Below, piece by piece: positions 45,949-55,567 of a DNA stretch of 64,000 bases. Source of the stretch: Apiosordaria backusii (taxonomy: Eukaryota > Ascomycota > Sordariomycetes > Sordariales > Lasiosphaeriaceae); contig JAUKTV010000010.1 in the NCBI GenBank assembly GCA_030549205.1, positions 930,001-994,000 of the forward strand. Reading direction: 5' to 3'. The notes below the pieces were generated by a model. It was not told the origin of the DNA, searched no databases, and was given only the letters and a program-made list of their open reading frames with translations. Made by a program: the position numbers and the translations under genes. How positions within the stretch are numbered: position 1 is the stretch's first letter; each line of letters begins with the position of its first letter.

Positions 45949-46650
45949 GAGCTCTGTTATTGTTTTCTCTCATGGCTTGCCCTCTGTTGCTACCACCATT
46001 GACCGGCCAGAACCAGTTTGCATCTTGCCAAAGTTCGGACGGCTCACCACCCTAGGCTTTGTATCCAAGCTTCATACCGCCGCCGTTTCACCGGGATCCT
46101 TCAGGTTCCTTCCGGAGCTGGCAACAGGCAGGATATTTGCACCCCGTGAGAGTTATAAAGGTTCTTTGTGTATCCATGTTGACGCAAACTCTGGCTCGAG
46201 GAACTCTGGGTGCATCAGAAATACGACCTCCACTTGGCCTACTACCTAGGAGCGTCAGCTTGCAGTTGCAAGGTTAGATCAAGGTTAGATCAAATATATA
46301 ATGGCACTAAACAACCAAGACTAGCCAATGGCAACTTTGGCCACATCCTTACTGCGGGTCAACCGCGATTCTAAAGGCCACCCAACTTCGATAGATTCCT
46401 CGTCGGAAACCGCTCGTAAGATACAGGTCCGAGGTCGCCAATCATTCTTTAGAGCCTCTGAATTCACCTGGTCACCAGGGATATTTGCTGCCTCCCATTG
46501 TCTGGTAACGAAATCCTCCTTAAAGCAACAATTGCCGCTTGGACAAAAGTCATGACACAAATTTTGACGCTACAAGGATCGACCCTGGCTTTCTTGTTCC
46601 CTGGCAAAAGGCTTGATGACACTGTTAACGGCGCAGCAACTGTCTCGTGG
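45949..46650. other. Intergenic, no supported gene
   Basis: No convincing ORF. A perfect 12-bp direct repeat (AAGGTTAGATCA) occurs at about 46270-46293. Confidence 0.5.
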
Positions 46651-46660
46651 TATATATAAG
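46651..46660 (+). promoter_or_regulatory. TATA box of the small secreted protein gene
   Basis: TATATATAAG, 116 bp upstream of the ATG at 46776, in a short pyrimidine-rich leader, as in highly expressed or inducible small fungal genes. Confidence 0.55.
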
Positions 46661-46775
46661 TCCCCTCTTGCTTCCGGCGTCACAACATTTTCAGATGCAA
46701 TCGCAACTTATCTACTCTCTCTAAACGAAGCCAACATTCCCAGCAAATCCATTTGCCCCACCATCATTATCAACA

Positions 46776-47162
46776 ATGAAGGCCATCACTGTTCTCTTTC
46801 TCACCTTTATCACCGTCGCCTCGGCAGCCCCGAGCGCCAACGCGGGCTCGGCCAGCACACCCCTCTCTGCCCGCCAGACATGCACGTATGATATTCTCTG
46901 CAACGAGACAGATGAGGGCGAAGATCCCGACCCTGACACTGCGAGATGCTGTGCCTTGGTTGGTGGCACCGGCGATGCCTTCGTATGTCGACGTCTCCTA
47001 AACACCCAATGTGCTGTAAGCCGAAGTGGGTAGACTAACAAAGCAAAATAGCTTTGCAACGACCTCGCCCTCGCAGCGGCTGAGAATTTTGCCAGATGCT
47101 GTGGACGCAGTGGCGGGTATACCTTCTTCGCTGACCCCAATTGCCCTCCCATCTCAGTCTAA
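46776..47162 (+). CDS. Small secreted cysteine-rich protein
   Basis: Exons 46776-47015 and 47052-47162 give 116 aa. Signal peptide is expected at 1-18 (MKAITVLFLTFITVASAA). The mature part has ten Cys including two CC pairs (RCCALV, RCCGRS); the series C-C-CC-C-C-C-CC-C recalls, but does not match, the hydrophobin order C-CC-C-C-CC-C. The intron would be only 36 nt (GTAAGC, branch CTAAC, ATAG), very short even for fungi. If it is not spliced the protein is 85 aa and loses four Cys, including the second CC pair; the clear branch site and the regained Cys pattern favour splicing. It could be a hydrophobin-like surface protein or an effector-like protein. Confidence 0.75.
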
Positions 47163-47399
47163 GTGTAATGGGGCAGATGGTCATCTAAGGTGTCCAGGTA
47201 CCGAGGCCCTTGCAATGGAGGATGGAGAGAAATGAGAGGACTATTCTTTAAGCTTAATGCTGAGGACGAGGCTCGGTTTTTTCGAGACTAAGTACAGGGC
47301 AATAAAGAAAGCCTCCGCTAGGGACAATGACAGGGCAATTAGCCCAGTAGGAAGCCATAACTTTGCTGGCCTCCTGCTAACAATTCAGTATTACACTCT

Positions 47400-49106
47400 T
47401 TATTCCGCAGTTTGAATGCCATCCTTCGATGACCTCGTCTGCACGCCCTCGAGCTCAACGTGGAGCACCTTATCCACATTCTTTTGAACCTTGTCCTGCA
47501 ACTCTTTGCCCTCGAACATGAAGCTCAGTTCCTCCAGAGTGCGGTTGTGTGTCTCGGGGAAAAGGAGGTACACGGTTGCGATCTCGATCAGAATCCAGAC
47601 GCAATACACAATGTAGTACTTCCAACCAATGCCGTCCAAAGCAATGGGGTTGACATAGGTGTTGAAGAACACCGCGAACCTCACGGTCAGCTGTTCAACC
47701 GCAATACCCTTTGCGCGCTGCTGATATGGGAAGATCTCAACCATGTACGTATACGCCAGGGCGTTCCAGCCAATGTTGTAGAACCTGTTCATCTTAGCAT
47801 TCCATCTCCTCGTCAAAGAAGAATTTCATGGGTCGGGTAGGTAAGGTACTCACGGAGAATAAACAAAAATAAACACCAACACCGGAATCGCCGCGGCGCT
47901 ACTATTCTCAATCGTCGCCCTCGCACTAGCAATAGTCCAAACCACATACACCACCGCCGTCCCAATCGTGCAAGTCAAGAACATCCTTCTCCTCGGAAAC
48001 CTCGGCGCAATCAGCGCAATCGGCACAGCATTGATGAAACCCCAGCAGGTATTACCCAAAATCACCTGCTGCACCGTCCGATTATCCGTGATGTTCACCA
48101 ACGCCAAAATCTTCTTCATGTAAAAACTCAACAGCCCATTCCCAGACCATTGCGTAAAAAACCCCACCACCCCAGCAAGCAAAAACCGCCTCCTCATCGC
48201 CGCATCCCGAAAGACATCGGCCCAGACAAACCTCGAAGCGAGCTCCTTCTCGGCAGAAATCGTGCTCTGAATCTGCGCGTACTCCAACCTGACAAACTCC
48301 TCCCCGTCCCTTCCCTCAGAGTGATACTTTTGCAGTATCGCAAACGCTTCCTCCCCTCGATCCTGACTGACCAACCACCTCGGCGACTCTGGGCACCAGT
48401 GCATAAACCCAATCTGGAACGCGCTCGGCACCAGCTGCAGCAAGCTCGGCAGCCTCCACGCCCAGGTAGAGGTCATTTGAAAGGTGCCGTATGTCGTCCC
48501 AGCGGCGATGATTGCGCCGACGAACCAAGAGGCGTTGAACAAGCTGGTCATTATGGCGCGTTCTTTCGCGTAGGAGAGCTCGCCGATCATGGAGGACGCG
48601 TTGACGATGGCAAAGGGGATGCCGAACCCGAGGACCCAGCGGGAGGCGAGGAACATGTCGCTGTTGCGGGCTCCGGCTTGGAGGCCGGCGCCCATGCACA
48701 TGATGAGGGAGGCGAGGAGGATGGTACGGCGGCGGCCGAGGTATTGGGAGACGGTGGGGATGAAGGGGATGGCCATGAGGGCGCCGAGGGAGTACATTGC
48801 GTTGAGGAGGCCGAGGCGGGACGAGGTGGGGTTGTCGAAGTCTGTCAGGGGGCAGTGTCAGCAAATTGAAGGTTAAGCTGGAAGGGGAAATGGAAGCATA
48901 CAGTCAGTCCATGATTTCACCGCCTGCAAGCTGTTCATCATCGAGCTGTCAAACCCAGACGTCCATTCCACGCCTAGCCCAGTCGGCACGAGGATGAGAT
49001 ACAGCATCCGAAGGTTGGGTTTCTTGTACCAGGGAATGTCATCCGCCTGGGCGATGCGGGTGAGCCGTGGATCGGCATGTTCTTCTTTGGCGCCGATGAT
49101 AGCCAT
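47400..49106 (-). CDS. MFS sugar transporter (hexose/lactose-permease type)
   Basis: Exons 49106-48902, 48841-47854 and 47784-47400; 525 aa; phases agree. Family motifs: GFDSSMMNSLQ after the first helix, DYFDNPTSSRLGLLNA, GRRRTILLAS between helices 2 and 3, GIPFAIVNASSMIGELSYAK, PESPRWLVSQ, NALAYTYMVEIFPYQQRAKG and FPETHNRTLEEL near the end. It is a proton-coupled plasma-membrane sugar importer by family; the sugar is not predictable. An in-frame ATG also exists at 49190, but the conserved start (MAIIGAKEEHADPR) favours 49106. Confidence 0.92.
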
Positions 49107-49953
49107 GATAAGGTAGTCGCGTTCCTCTGTCCTACACTGCTGTGTTGAAGATCCGGTGAAATGGAAGCTTTGCGGGAAGAGATATCTCATACTTATACCT
49201 CATCAACCCCCAATCTCCAGCTACCTGGCAGCCGGGTAGCTATGCTACGTACATAGGTACCCAATCCTACCATATCACCTTCCCTTTTCTCCATTTCATA
49301 TGCAGATCCTCCAGCCATACTTCACTTCGTCAACCATGCCTTGTGGGTAAGGCATCTTGCATCTTGATAACGTGATGAACAAGAAGGCCGGGCATATTTT
49401 TGTTAGAGAACCGATCCGACAAATCAGATCGCACAATGCCAAGTATCGCCTAAATGGTAGGCATGTACCGACATGCCAAGTTCTCTGTTTGGAGCTGTTT
49501 CCTCCGACGTATGCGGGGTTGGAGCTGTCTGCCCTGCCGTCCCCGGCCGACGGCGGGTTTTGGGGGACCCGGGAGTATGACGGGATGCAACGGTGTTACG
49601 TGAGGACCGGGAAAGATGTGACCGAAGAACAGGGGTTGTTGGGAGGTCGACCTTGGGGAACGAAGGAAAACAATTGGCCGTCAAGTACGAGGGACATCGA
49701 AAGGGCTGTAATGCGAGTTTTGTCACCGAACAAAGGAAACAAGTGGACGGGAGAGTTGCGGAACAATTCTGAAGTGGCTGATATTAGTCTATTCTTAGGT
49801 AGTCTATGCCAGGGAATCTTTCTTTGTCTACCTTGCCTCTATCATTATTATTATGGCAAGGGTCAATTAGTACCTAGTGAGCTGCCGCTAGCCAGCCGGT
49901 GGCGCTCAAGTGTATTTCTAGATTAATATGATATTAGTGTAGGACGGGCATAC
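49107..49953. other. Intergenic, promoter of the sugar transporter; one doubtful ORF
   Basis: An ORF of 183 codons runs 49375-49926 on the + strand, with no domain, signal peptide or intron signal; I do not call it a gene. The minus-strand TBP-like gene may extend into this stretch through an intron. Confidence 0.4.
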
Positions 49954-50595
49954 TTACCTATGATTTCTTGTGCTGTTTGAGTCGGAATTAAATCGAAAGT
50001 CCAGAAGAAGAGGGAAAACTCGGGCAAAACTATCCTTCACGTCCCGCACAGCCTTAGCTCCGGTGATGACGATCTTACCTGAGGTGAAAATAAGCAGGGT
50101 AGCCGCTGAAATACCAAGAACCTGCCTCAAGACCAAGCCTGGGAATATTTCGGGCACGTAACGGGCGCCGAGCAGATGATACCTGTTAGCCAGACCCTCG
50201 AGTCTAATGTTGAAGCCGGTATTGGCACTGGCGACGATATTCTGGATCTTGAAGTTCAAAAACTTTGGGTTGTAGCCACATTTTTGAACTGCGTGAGCAT
50301 GTTTCCTAGCCGCAAGGCGAGCCAAAGCCTCGCTCTTGGCACCTGTGATAACCATTTTGCCAGTTGAGAAAATCAGTGCCGTCGTGCGGGGATCTCGGAT
50401 TCTCATGATCACAGCATTGAAGCGGCGAGGTCGGTACTCGACATTGCGGGCTCGTTGAGATAGGTGGTTGAGGTCAATGCGGCAGTCAAGGTTGATGGTG
50501 GCGACGAAGTTCTGAACTTGGGGGACGGGCCAGTTCGGGTGGTAGACTGGGGAAAGATCTTTTTGGCTGCTACCAACTTGATTAGATTCAGCCAT
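49954..50595 (-). CDS. Divergent TATA-box-binding protein (TBP paralogue)
   Basis: 213 aa, one exon as drawn; ATG 50595. Two TBP repeats are clear. Repeat 1: VQNFVATINLDCRIDL, ARNVEYRPRRFNAVIMRIR, TTALIFSTGKMVITGAKSE. Repeat 2: FKIQNIVASANTGFNIRLEG, EIFPGLVLRQ, LLIFTSGKIVITGAK. The four Phe expected to kink DNA (RRF, LIF, EIF, LIF) are kept. It differs from canonical fungal TBP, which is nearly invariant: QNFVATINL for QNIVATVNL, loss of the usual sequence between LEGLA and PE, and two extra residues before the last LIF. The C-terminus adds a tail after DFRF. A GTAAGT at 49957-49952 could start an intron leading to a short extra exon ending near 49870. It is likely a diverged extra copy acting, if at all, as a specialised promoter factor. 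Confidence 0.85.
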   Translation of the reverse strand: MAESNQVGSSQKDLSPVYHPNWPVPQVQNFVATINLDCRIDLNHLSQRARNVEYRPRRFNAVIMRIRDPRTTALIFSTGKMVITGAKSEALARLAARKHAHAVQKCGYNPKFLNFKIQNIVASANTGFNIRLEGLANRYHLLGARYVPEIFPGLVLRQVLGISAATLLIFTSGKIVITGAKAVRDVKDSFARVFPLLLDFRFNSDSNSTRNHR

Positions 50596-51711
50596 TTGGA
50601 CTAGCGTTCACTTACGGTGATAGTGTTGGTTGGGAAGACCTACTGTTTCTGCGGTGGATGGACTTGCTCATGTTATGGCCCCACAGCTGAAGACCAGATG
50701 TGAGGTCAAATATAATATTGATATTGATCGATGGAGGACTTTATAGTTTCAAAGGAACCCCGAACAAAGACCAACCTTCAATACTAAGGGCTGGAAGGGA
50801 AATAATGCCATTGTAGAAGACAAAGATGTAGACCTCGACTCTAGGTGGTGAAAGATGACAATGCTCTTGTTTCGGTCCGGGGGTGGGGGGGGGGTTCGGC
50901 CTCCCAAGGATATGTGAGCCCTCGTTTCTCGAGTATTCTCGGGGCCGGTTCTCTCGATTGCTTGCGGGGTACTCTCGAAGCGAAAGCTCGGGTAGGGAGC
51001 AAGCCCGATGATGCAAACGGAAACCTTGGAGACTGGAAGAGCGTGAGCGGTGATGAGGTGGGTGGGGCAATGAGGATCAACTAAGCGGTGGCCCAAGCTT
51101 CGTGGCGTGCTCGCTAACCTCACTAACGCTGGAGCCCCCTGCTGCCAAGTTACTGGGCGCCAATAGTGAACGTGCACTGAAGCATACAACAAGGTCCTCG
51201 TGAACAGAACAACATAGAGAATGCAATTACGAGCGTCCGTGAGGGGAGAACGGTTGGGCGACATGATCTTCATCTATGCCACAAGTGTAGTAAATTGTTG
51301 TCACGGCTTTTGAGTCACCAAGGAAGAAAGAACAGACCGTCTCGTCACTGGCACCGTTCCAACCACCACAGACGACAACACAAATTGACTTTGGCGCCAG
51401 TTCTTGAAACGTCAACACCGAAGCGACTGCCTCCTCTTAATTCACTTCCCTGCATGTCGAGATGGGGTTACTTGGCAAAGGTCTCGCTCACTAGATGGCG
51501 GCCGCAGTGTTAAGCCCGGCACGGGCATACGATGGTGGCGATATCATCAATTTGTGGCCTCCCGAGGCCCGTTGATGACGGAACAAAAACAACCAAACTC
51601 GTCTTCATACCTGGACAACAGCAACGTTCTATGGCAACCACCCACCCATCTCTTTGACCATTCGGCAACATCCACGTTGCCCCTTGCCACAGGATAACGA
51701 CCCCAGGCGGC
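50596..51711. other. Intergenic region, 1.1 kb
   Basis: Includes a G-run (GGGGGTGGGGGGGGG, near 50879-50893). ORFs of up to 174 codons on the minus strand lack support. No gene called. Confidence 0.5.
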
Positions 51712-52980
51712 ATGCCTCTGCTCGCCTTGTTCAGGAACCGAGATGCAAAAGGCCCAACCGAGTCTCCTTCAACCAATGTGTCAAAGAAAAGACTGAGGAA
51801 GAAACCTTTTGCTCGCCTATCGGAAACGAAGTGCGAGCCTACCCAAGAGAACAGCCAGGCGATGGGAAATTATGTCTCCCTCGAAAATATCCAACGGCCT
51901 CAGCGGCCTCCACGCGCTGCCACTGGCATTCCGGAACTGCCGTGCTTGCCCATATACGAGACTCTAACACTCTCTATGGGTTCCTCCAAGGCACCGCACA
52001 ATGGCAACAGTGAAACCTCGTTGATGAAGACCAGCGGAAAGAATCGACCTCCGTCTAAAGTTACCCCCCAGAATACTTCCCGCGTTCGCTTCATCCCGCA
52101 GGAAAAGACATCAGCATTCAAACTCGTTCCCACTGTTCACGCGGCGCCGAATCCACAACCAACACCAAAGTCTCCTGTTCACGACCGAGCCTCGATACTT
52201 GCTGACTCCTACCGCTCCATCCTCCCGGATTTTGATGCCATGGAAGAAACTAACCCAGATCCCGAGAACACCGTCATCCTCAAAAAACGCCCCACCGAGC
52301 TGAGCCTGAAACGACCCTATGTCGGCCTTAACCGTCCTCAGTCAATATACCGACAGTCAACAGCCGCTAAGCAAGTCGTCGTCGAGATACCCTCCTCGCC
52401 TCATCACCGGTCTTTCATTGCCCAGATCGATTCCGTGATCGCCCCCTTGTCTGCAGCATCCTCCATTACAGCGGTAGACAATAGCGAACGCAGCTCGGAA
52501 GAGGAGACTGCACCACCTGCCGTTCCTCCTCAAGCTCCCCAACGAAAGTACCAAGCCATGAATCGTAGTCGTGTTGTCCCGCAACCTTCATCGACCACAT
52601 TGAATTGTACCCCCGTTTCCCCGAAACGTCCAGCGCCGCCTTCACCACGATTCAATATTCCGAAAGGAGGGAATAACAACAAGAGCTCACTCGCACTGCA
52701 GATTTGCACGCATATGCTTACTGATGAGCTGAAGAAGGCGTTGTTTGCGAAGCGGGAGGGTGTAGACGAGGATTCCCAGGCCGGCAAATTACAAGTGTTG
52801 CTTCTGATCGAGGCGTATGAGGGGGTGATGGATAATTGCCGGGAGCAGCTTGCACTTTCGGAACAAGAGGGTCGCAACGTGGAGATTAAGAATGCGAAGG
52901 AGGCGATGGAGATACTGGGGCATTGGTTGGATAGTTTGTATGAGATCTATGCGGAGGCTTTCGGTGATGATGATGATTGA
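51712..52980 (+). CDS. Hypothetical, largely disordered protein with helical C-terminus
   Basis: Single exon, 422 aa. Residues 1-320 are rich in Ser, Pro, Thr, Lys and Arg with no domain (for example KKRLRKKPFARL, PPRAATGIPELP), and look disordered and basic. The last 100 residues (from SSLALQICTHMLTDELKKALF) look like an ordered helical module with EGVDEDSQAGKLQVLLLIEAYE and ending EAFGDDDD. No family recognised. The conserved-looking C-terminus and basic tail would suit a nuclear or cytoskeletal adaptor, but this is only a guess. Confidence 0.7.
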   Translation: MPLLALFRNRDAKGPTESPSTNVSKKRLRKKPFARLSETKCEPTQENSQAMGNYVSLENIQRPQRPPRAATGIPELPCLPIYETLTLSMGSSKAPHNGNSETSLMKTSGKNRPPSKVTPQNTSRVRFIPQEKTSAFKLVPTVHAAPNPQPTPKSPVHDRASILADSYRSILPDFDAMEETNPDPENTVILKKRPTELSLKRPYVGLNRPQSIYRQSTAAKQVVVEIPSSPHHRSFIAQIDSVIAPLSAASSITAVDNSERSSEEETAPPAVPPQAPQRKYQAMNRSRVVPQPSSTTLNCTPVSPKRPAPPSPRFNIPKGGNNNKSSLALQICTHMLTDELKKALFAKREGVDEDSQAGKLQVLLLIEAYEGVMDNCREQLALSEQEGRNVEIKNAKEAMEILGHWLDSLYEIYAEAFGDDDD

Positions 52981-53366
52981 TGAGGATGGTCAAGGGAGGT
53001 AAAAAATGGTCGTACTTTGCCTGGATTTGTTTTGCAGGTTGGATGTACTGGACTTAGTGCCTTGTTTGGTGATTATATAGGGATAGGAGGGTATTAATAA
53101 TGTACGTAACAACCAGTTCATTTGGCAACGAATATAACGTGTAGTACCTTATGTTGGGGGCAAATCATTTCTCAATCGAGCTGATCAACAGCTTCTCTCT
53201 TCAGAACATCTTTAACTATGCTTCGACTAGCCTCCTCTTCTCGCCTTCCAAAAAGCCAGGGCACTAAACAAAAAAACAGACACTATTCACCCTCAATTCC
53301 CACGTCCACCACGGCGAGCGCACCCTCGGGGTTGGTAAGAAACCCACGCCGTGTGCAGGTACACGC
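52981..53366. other. Intergenic, 3' flanks of converging genes
   Basis: No feature beyond the UTRs of the flanking genes. Confidence 0.5.
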
Positions 53367-53561
53367 TCAAGATTTCTTGATCTTGGGGGGCCGCTCAATG
53401 CCTCCGTCGGCCTTCCTGCCTTCACCATATCCGCTTTTCTTGGGCGGCTCATTGGCGCCGCCTCTCTTGGGGGTCTCATAGTCACCGCTCCTCTTGGGGG
53501 TCTCATAGTCGCCGCTTCTCTTGGGGGGCTCGAGGCCTCCGTCTTTCTTGGGGCGCTCCAT
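53367..53561 (-). CDS. Small Lys/Pro/Gly-rich repeat peptide, copy A
   Basis: 64 aa with near-identical 27-bp repeats encoding PKRSGDYET. It begins MERPKKDGGLEPPKRSG and ends GGIERPPKIKKS. It is very hydrophilic, with no signal peptide. Support for a real gene: a related peptide is encoded 0.9 kb away (54533-54447), with the same strand, the same spacing to a CTATAAGAGA promoter box and similar leaders. The leader probably holds an intron ending at GCTAACATCTCCACAG (about 53628-53613). Function unknown; small hydrophilic repeat peptides of this type are often stress- or conidiation-related, which is a guess here. Confidence 0.55.
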   Translation of the reverse strand: MERPKKDGGLEPPKRSGDYETPKRSGDYETPKRGGANEPPKKSGYGEGRKADGGIERPPKIKKS

Positions 53562-53764
53562 TGTGAGGTTAGTTCTTGCTTGCTTAGAAGTTGATATGAA
53601 GCGGTTATCTGTGGAGATGTTAGCGGTGGATCAGCAGCTGGGGCAGATCGCGACGGTGCGGTGCTGACAGAAGTTGGTATGCGGTTCGTTGATAGTTGTG
53701 GACTTGTGTGTCTTTGTGTGCTTGTCAGGAGTAGGCGAGCAGGTCCAAGGCTGAGGGAGAGGGC

Positions 53765-53776
53765 GTCTCTTATAGA
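53765..53776 (-). promoter_or_regulatory. TATA-like box of copy A
   Basis: The minus strand reads CTATAAGAGACGCC, about 205 bp upstream of the ATG at 53561. The same box (CTATAAGAGAGGCC) precedes copy B. Confidence 0.55.
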
Positions 53777-54446
53777 CTTGTCTTGATAACCTGACGTTTG
53801 ACTTGGTTGTGGGGGCGTTTGGATTCGAAAGGGAAGGATACTGGAATGGTCATATGGGTGTTTTGTGTTTCGGGTTGTCCTACGATGCCGCGTGGCGTTA
53901 TGCTTTCTTGGGATTTTGTTTCGAGGGCGGTTGTGGTATGGTGATGGCGGACACGTGCGTAACTTTGTGGTGTGTGACGTTCGTGATATGGTTGGACTTC
54001 AGATGTCGAGATATATGTCTCCGACTGCCCTCCGTGAGCAACTATCAGGATATAACTCTTTGCGTGGGGGGGTTGAGGGTGGAAATGACAAATCGTAAAC
54101 CAGAATGATCGCAGAAAATATGTCACCCGCACAGTGTACTCAGGTATGCTAGGAGAACTTCTAGCTCATTTGAAATGATCAACAATTTGCCCCTCTTTTG
54201 ACAACGCTATCTTCAGTTTGCACTGTTCTTTGATCTCCCTCCCTCGTTCTATCAACAAGAGCCCAGTACGCCAAAAAGGCAAGACGTGTTGTTCCAAAAA
54301 ATGTCAACCCCAGTCACGACCGCCTATCCACCACGTCGAAATCGTCAGGAAGGTACGCGAGATGATAGAAGTGTGATGGTGCTGGACCCCTAATGCTTGG
54401 CAGTTTTCGAGAACAATAAGGGAGGCCGCCGTCAATCGATAGAAGA

Positions 54447-54533
54447 TCACTTCTTCCGGGGCTTCTCGACGCCGCCGTTCGGCTTCGAGGGCTCGATGCC
54501 TCCATCAGGCTTCTTGGGTTCGACAGCAGGCAT
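54447..54533 (-). CDS. Small Lys/Pro/Gly-rich peptide, copy B
   Basis: 28 aa: it begins MPAVEPKKPDGGIEPSKP and ends EKPRKK, matching the motif PKKxDGGxEPxK of copy A but without the internal repeats. The leader has a probable intron with donor GTAAGT (about 54644), branch TACTGACA and acceptor CATCAG just before the ATG. Too short to be called alone; the paralogue and shared promoter box make it credible. Confidence 0.5.
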   Translation of the reverse strand: MPAVEPKKPDGGIEPSKPNGGVEKPRKK

Positions 54534-54743
54534 TTTGAGTTAGGGTTGGCTGATGAGCTTGGTGGGTACCTTAGGTGATTGGTTTCTTCGCAGGTGTCAG
54601 TAATGTAGTAGCGATTGTAGGCCTTGGTCACGGACAACTTACAGGGTAATCGGTTGGATGTCCCGAGGTGATATGTAGACTTGTGTGTTTGTGTTTGGGG
54701 TGCTGAGTGAGTGAGTTACAGATTTGAGGCTCGTGGGCACGGC

Positions 54744-54756
54744 CTCTCTTATAGCT
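54744..54756 (-). promoter_or_regulatory. TATA-like box of copy B
   Basis: The minus strand reads CTATAAGAGAGGCC, about 215 bp upstream of the ATG at 54533; nearly identical to the box of copy A. Confidence 0.55.
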
Positions 54757-55567
54757 TTTCCTTGGGCACCTCCATAGTTTGACTTTGCTGTAGTAGATAT
54801 GGATGAGACTGAGGCAAAACTTGCATGACCGTCATTGCTGGCTCGTGCAGCGGGGATGTTTCAAGATACAGCGTGGGGCTGTGACCTTTTCGCATTTCAT
54901 CCGAAAGAGGATCGTAGCATGATGATGCCAGAATCCAAAGGTACCGAGGTGGTGTCCTTCAGATTGAGGCTGTCTGGAACTCGGAATCTAGTGTGACAAA
55001 GAACCACGTAACTTATGAGTTGTCAATATCTTGACCTTAAATCTTGATGTGATCTGGTGTCATTTTGAAATCACTCAAGCAGGTTGCTCTCAGAGTGCCA
55101 GCCGGATACCGCTGTCATGGACCTTTGTGGGTATCAATGGGAGCACCAGTTGACTGTCGTCCTAGGAGACTGCACTTCCAAAGTCATGTGTGCTACATAA
55201 CACATTTAACAGCCGTGGAAGTTCAATGTTTTGCTCACCGACCCGGCAACTGAAATTGCTCTTCAAAGTTGCAAGAGTGCCTCCCCCGCACTAGAGATAC
55301 CTGGTAGGTACCTAGGTACCTAACATGGAAAAAGCAAAGGGCTGTTCCTTGATTTCGTAGCCTCTGCACGCCCTCATGTGCACCCAATCAAGGCCTGACT
55401 GGGCAAAGCGCCACGTCAAATGCACTGCCTCCAAAGCTGCAGTCAGATAAATCTTTCAAAATTGCGAGACTCGTGTGCTTGTCGATATTACCAGCTGTTA
55501 GGCTTCATTCGGGTTGACCCGCTCACATACAATATCATCCCCTTCTATTTCACCAACTTCTGTCGTA
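54757..55567. other. Intergenic, promoter of the HeLo-NACHT gene
   Basis: A run of GGTACC-type palindromes (GGTAGGTACCTAGGTACC, about 55302-55319) is visible; no gene supported. Confidence 0.5.

Noticed and set aside
49375..49926. 183-codon ORF on the + strand beside the TBP-like gene
   Set aside because: No recognisable domain; would leave no room for the sugar transporter promoter and overlaps the possible last exon of the TBP-like gene.
50749..51273. 174-codon minus-strand ORF
   Set aside because: Contains a homopolymer-derived PPPPP and no domain; other frames are nearly as open.
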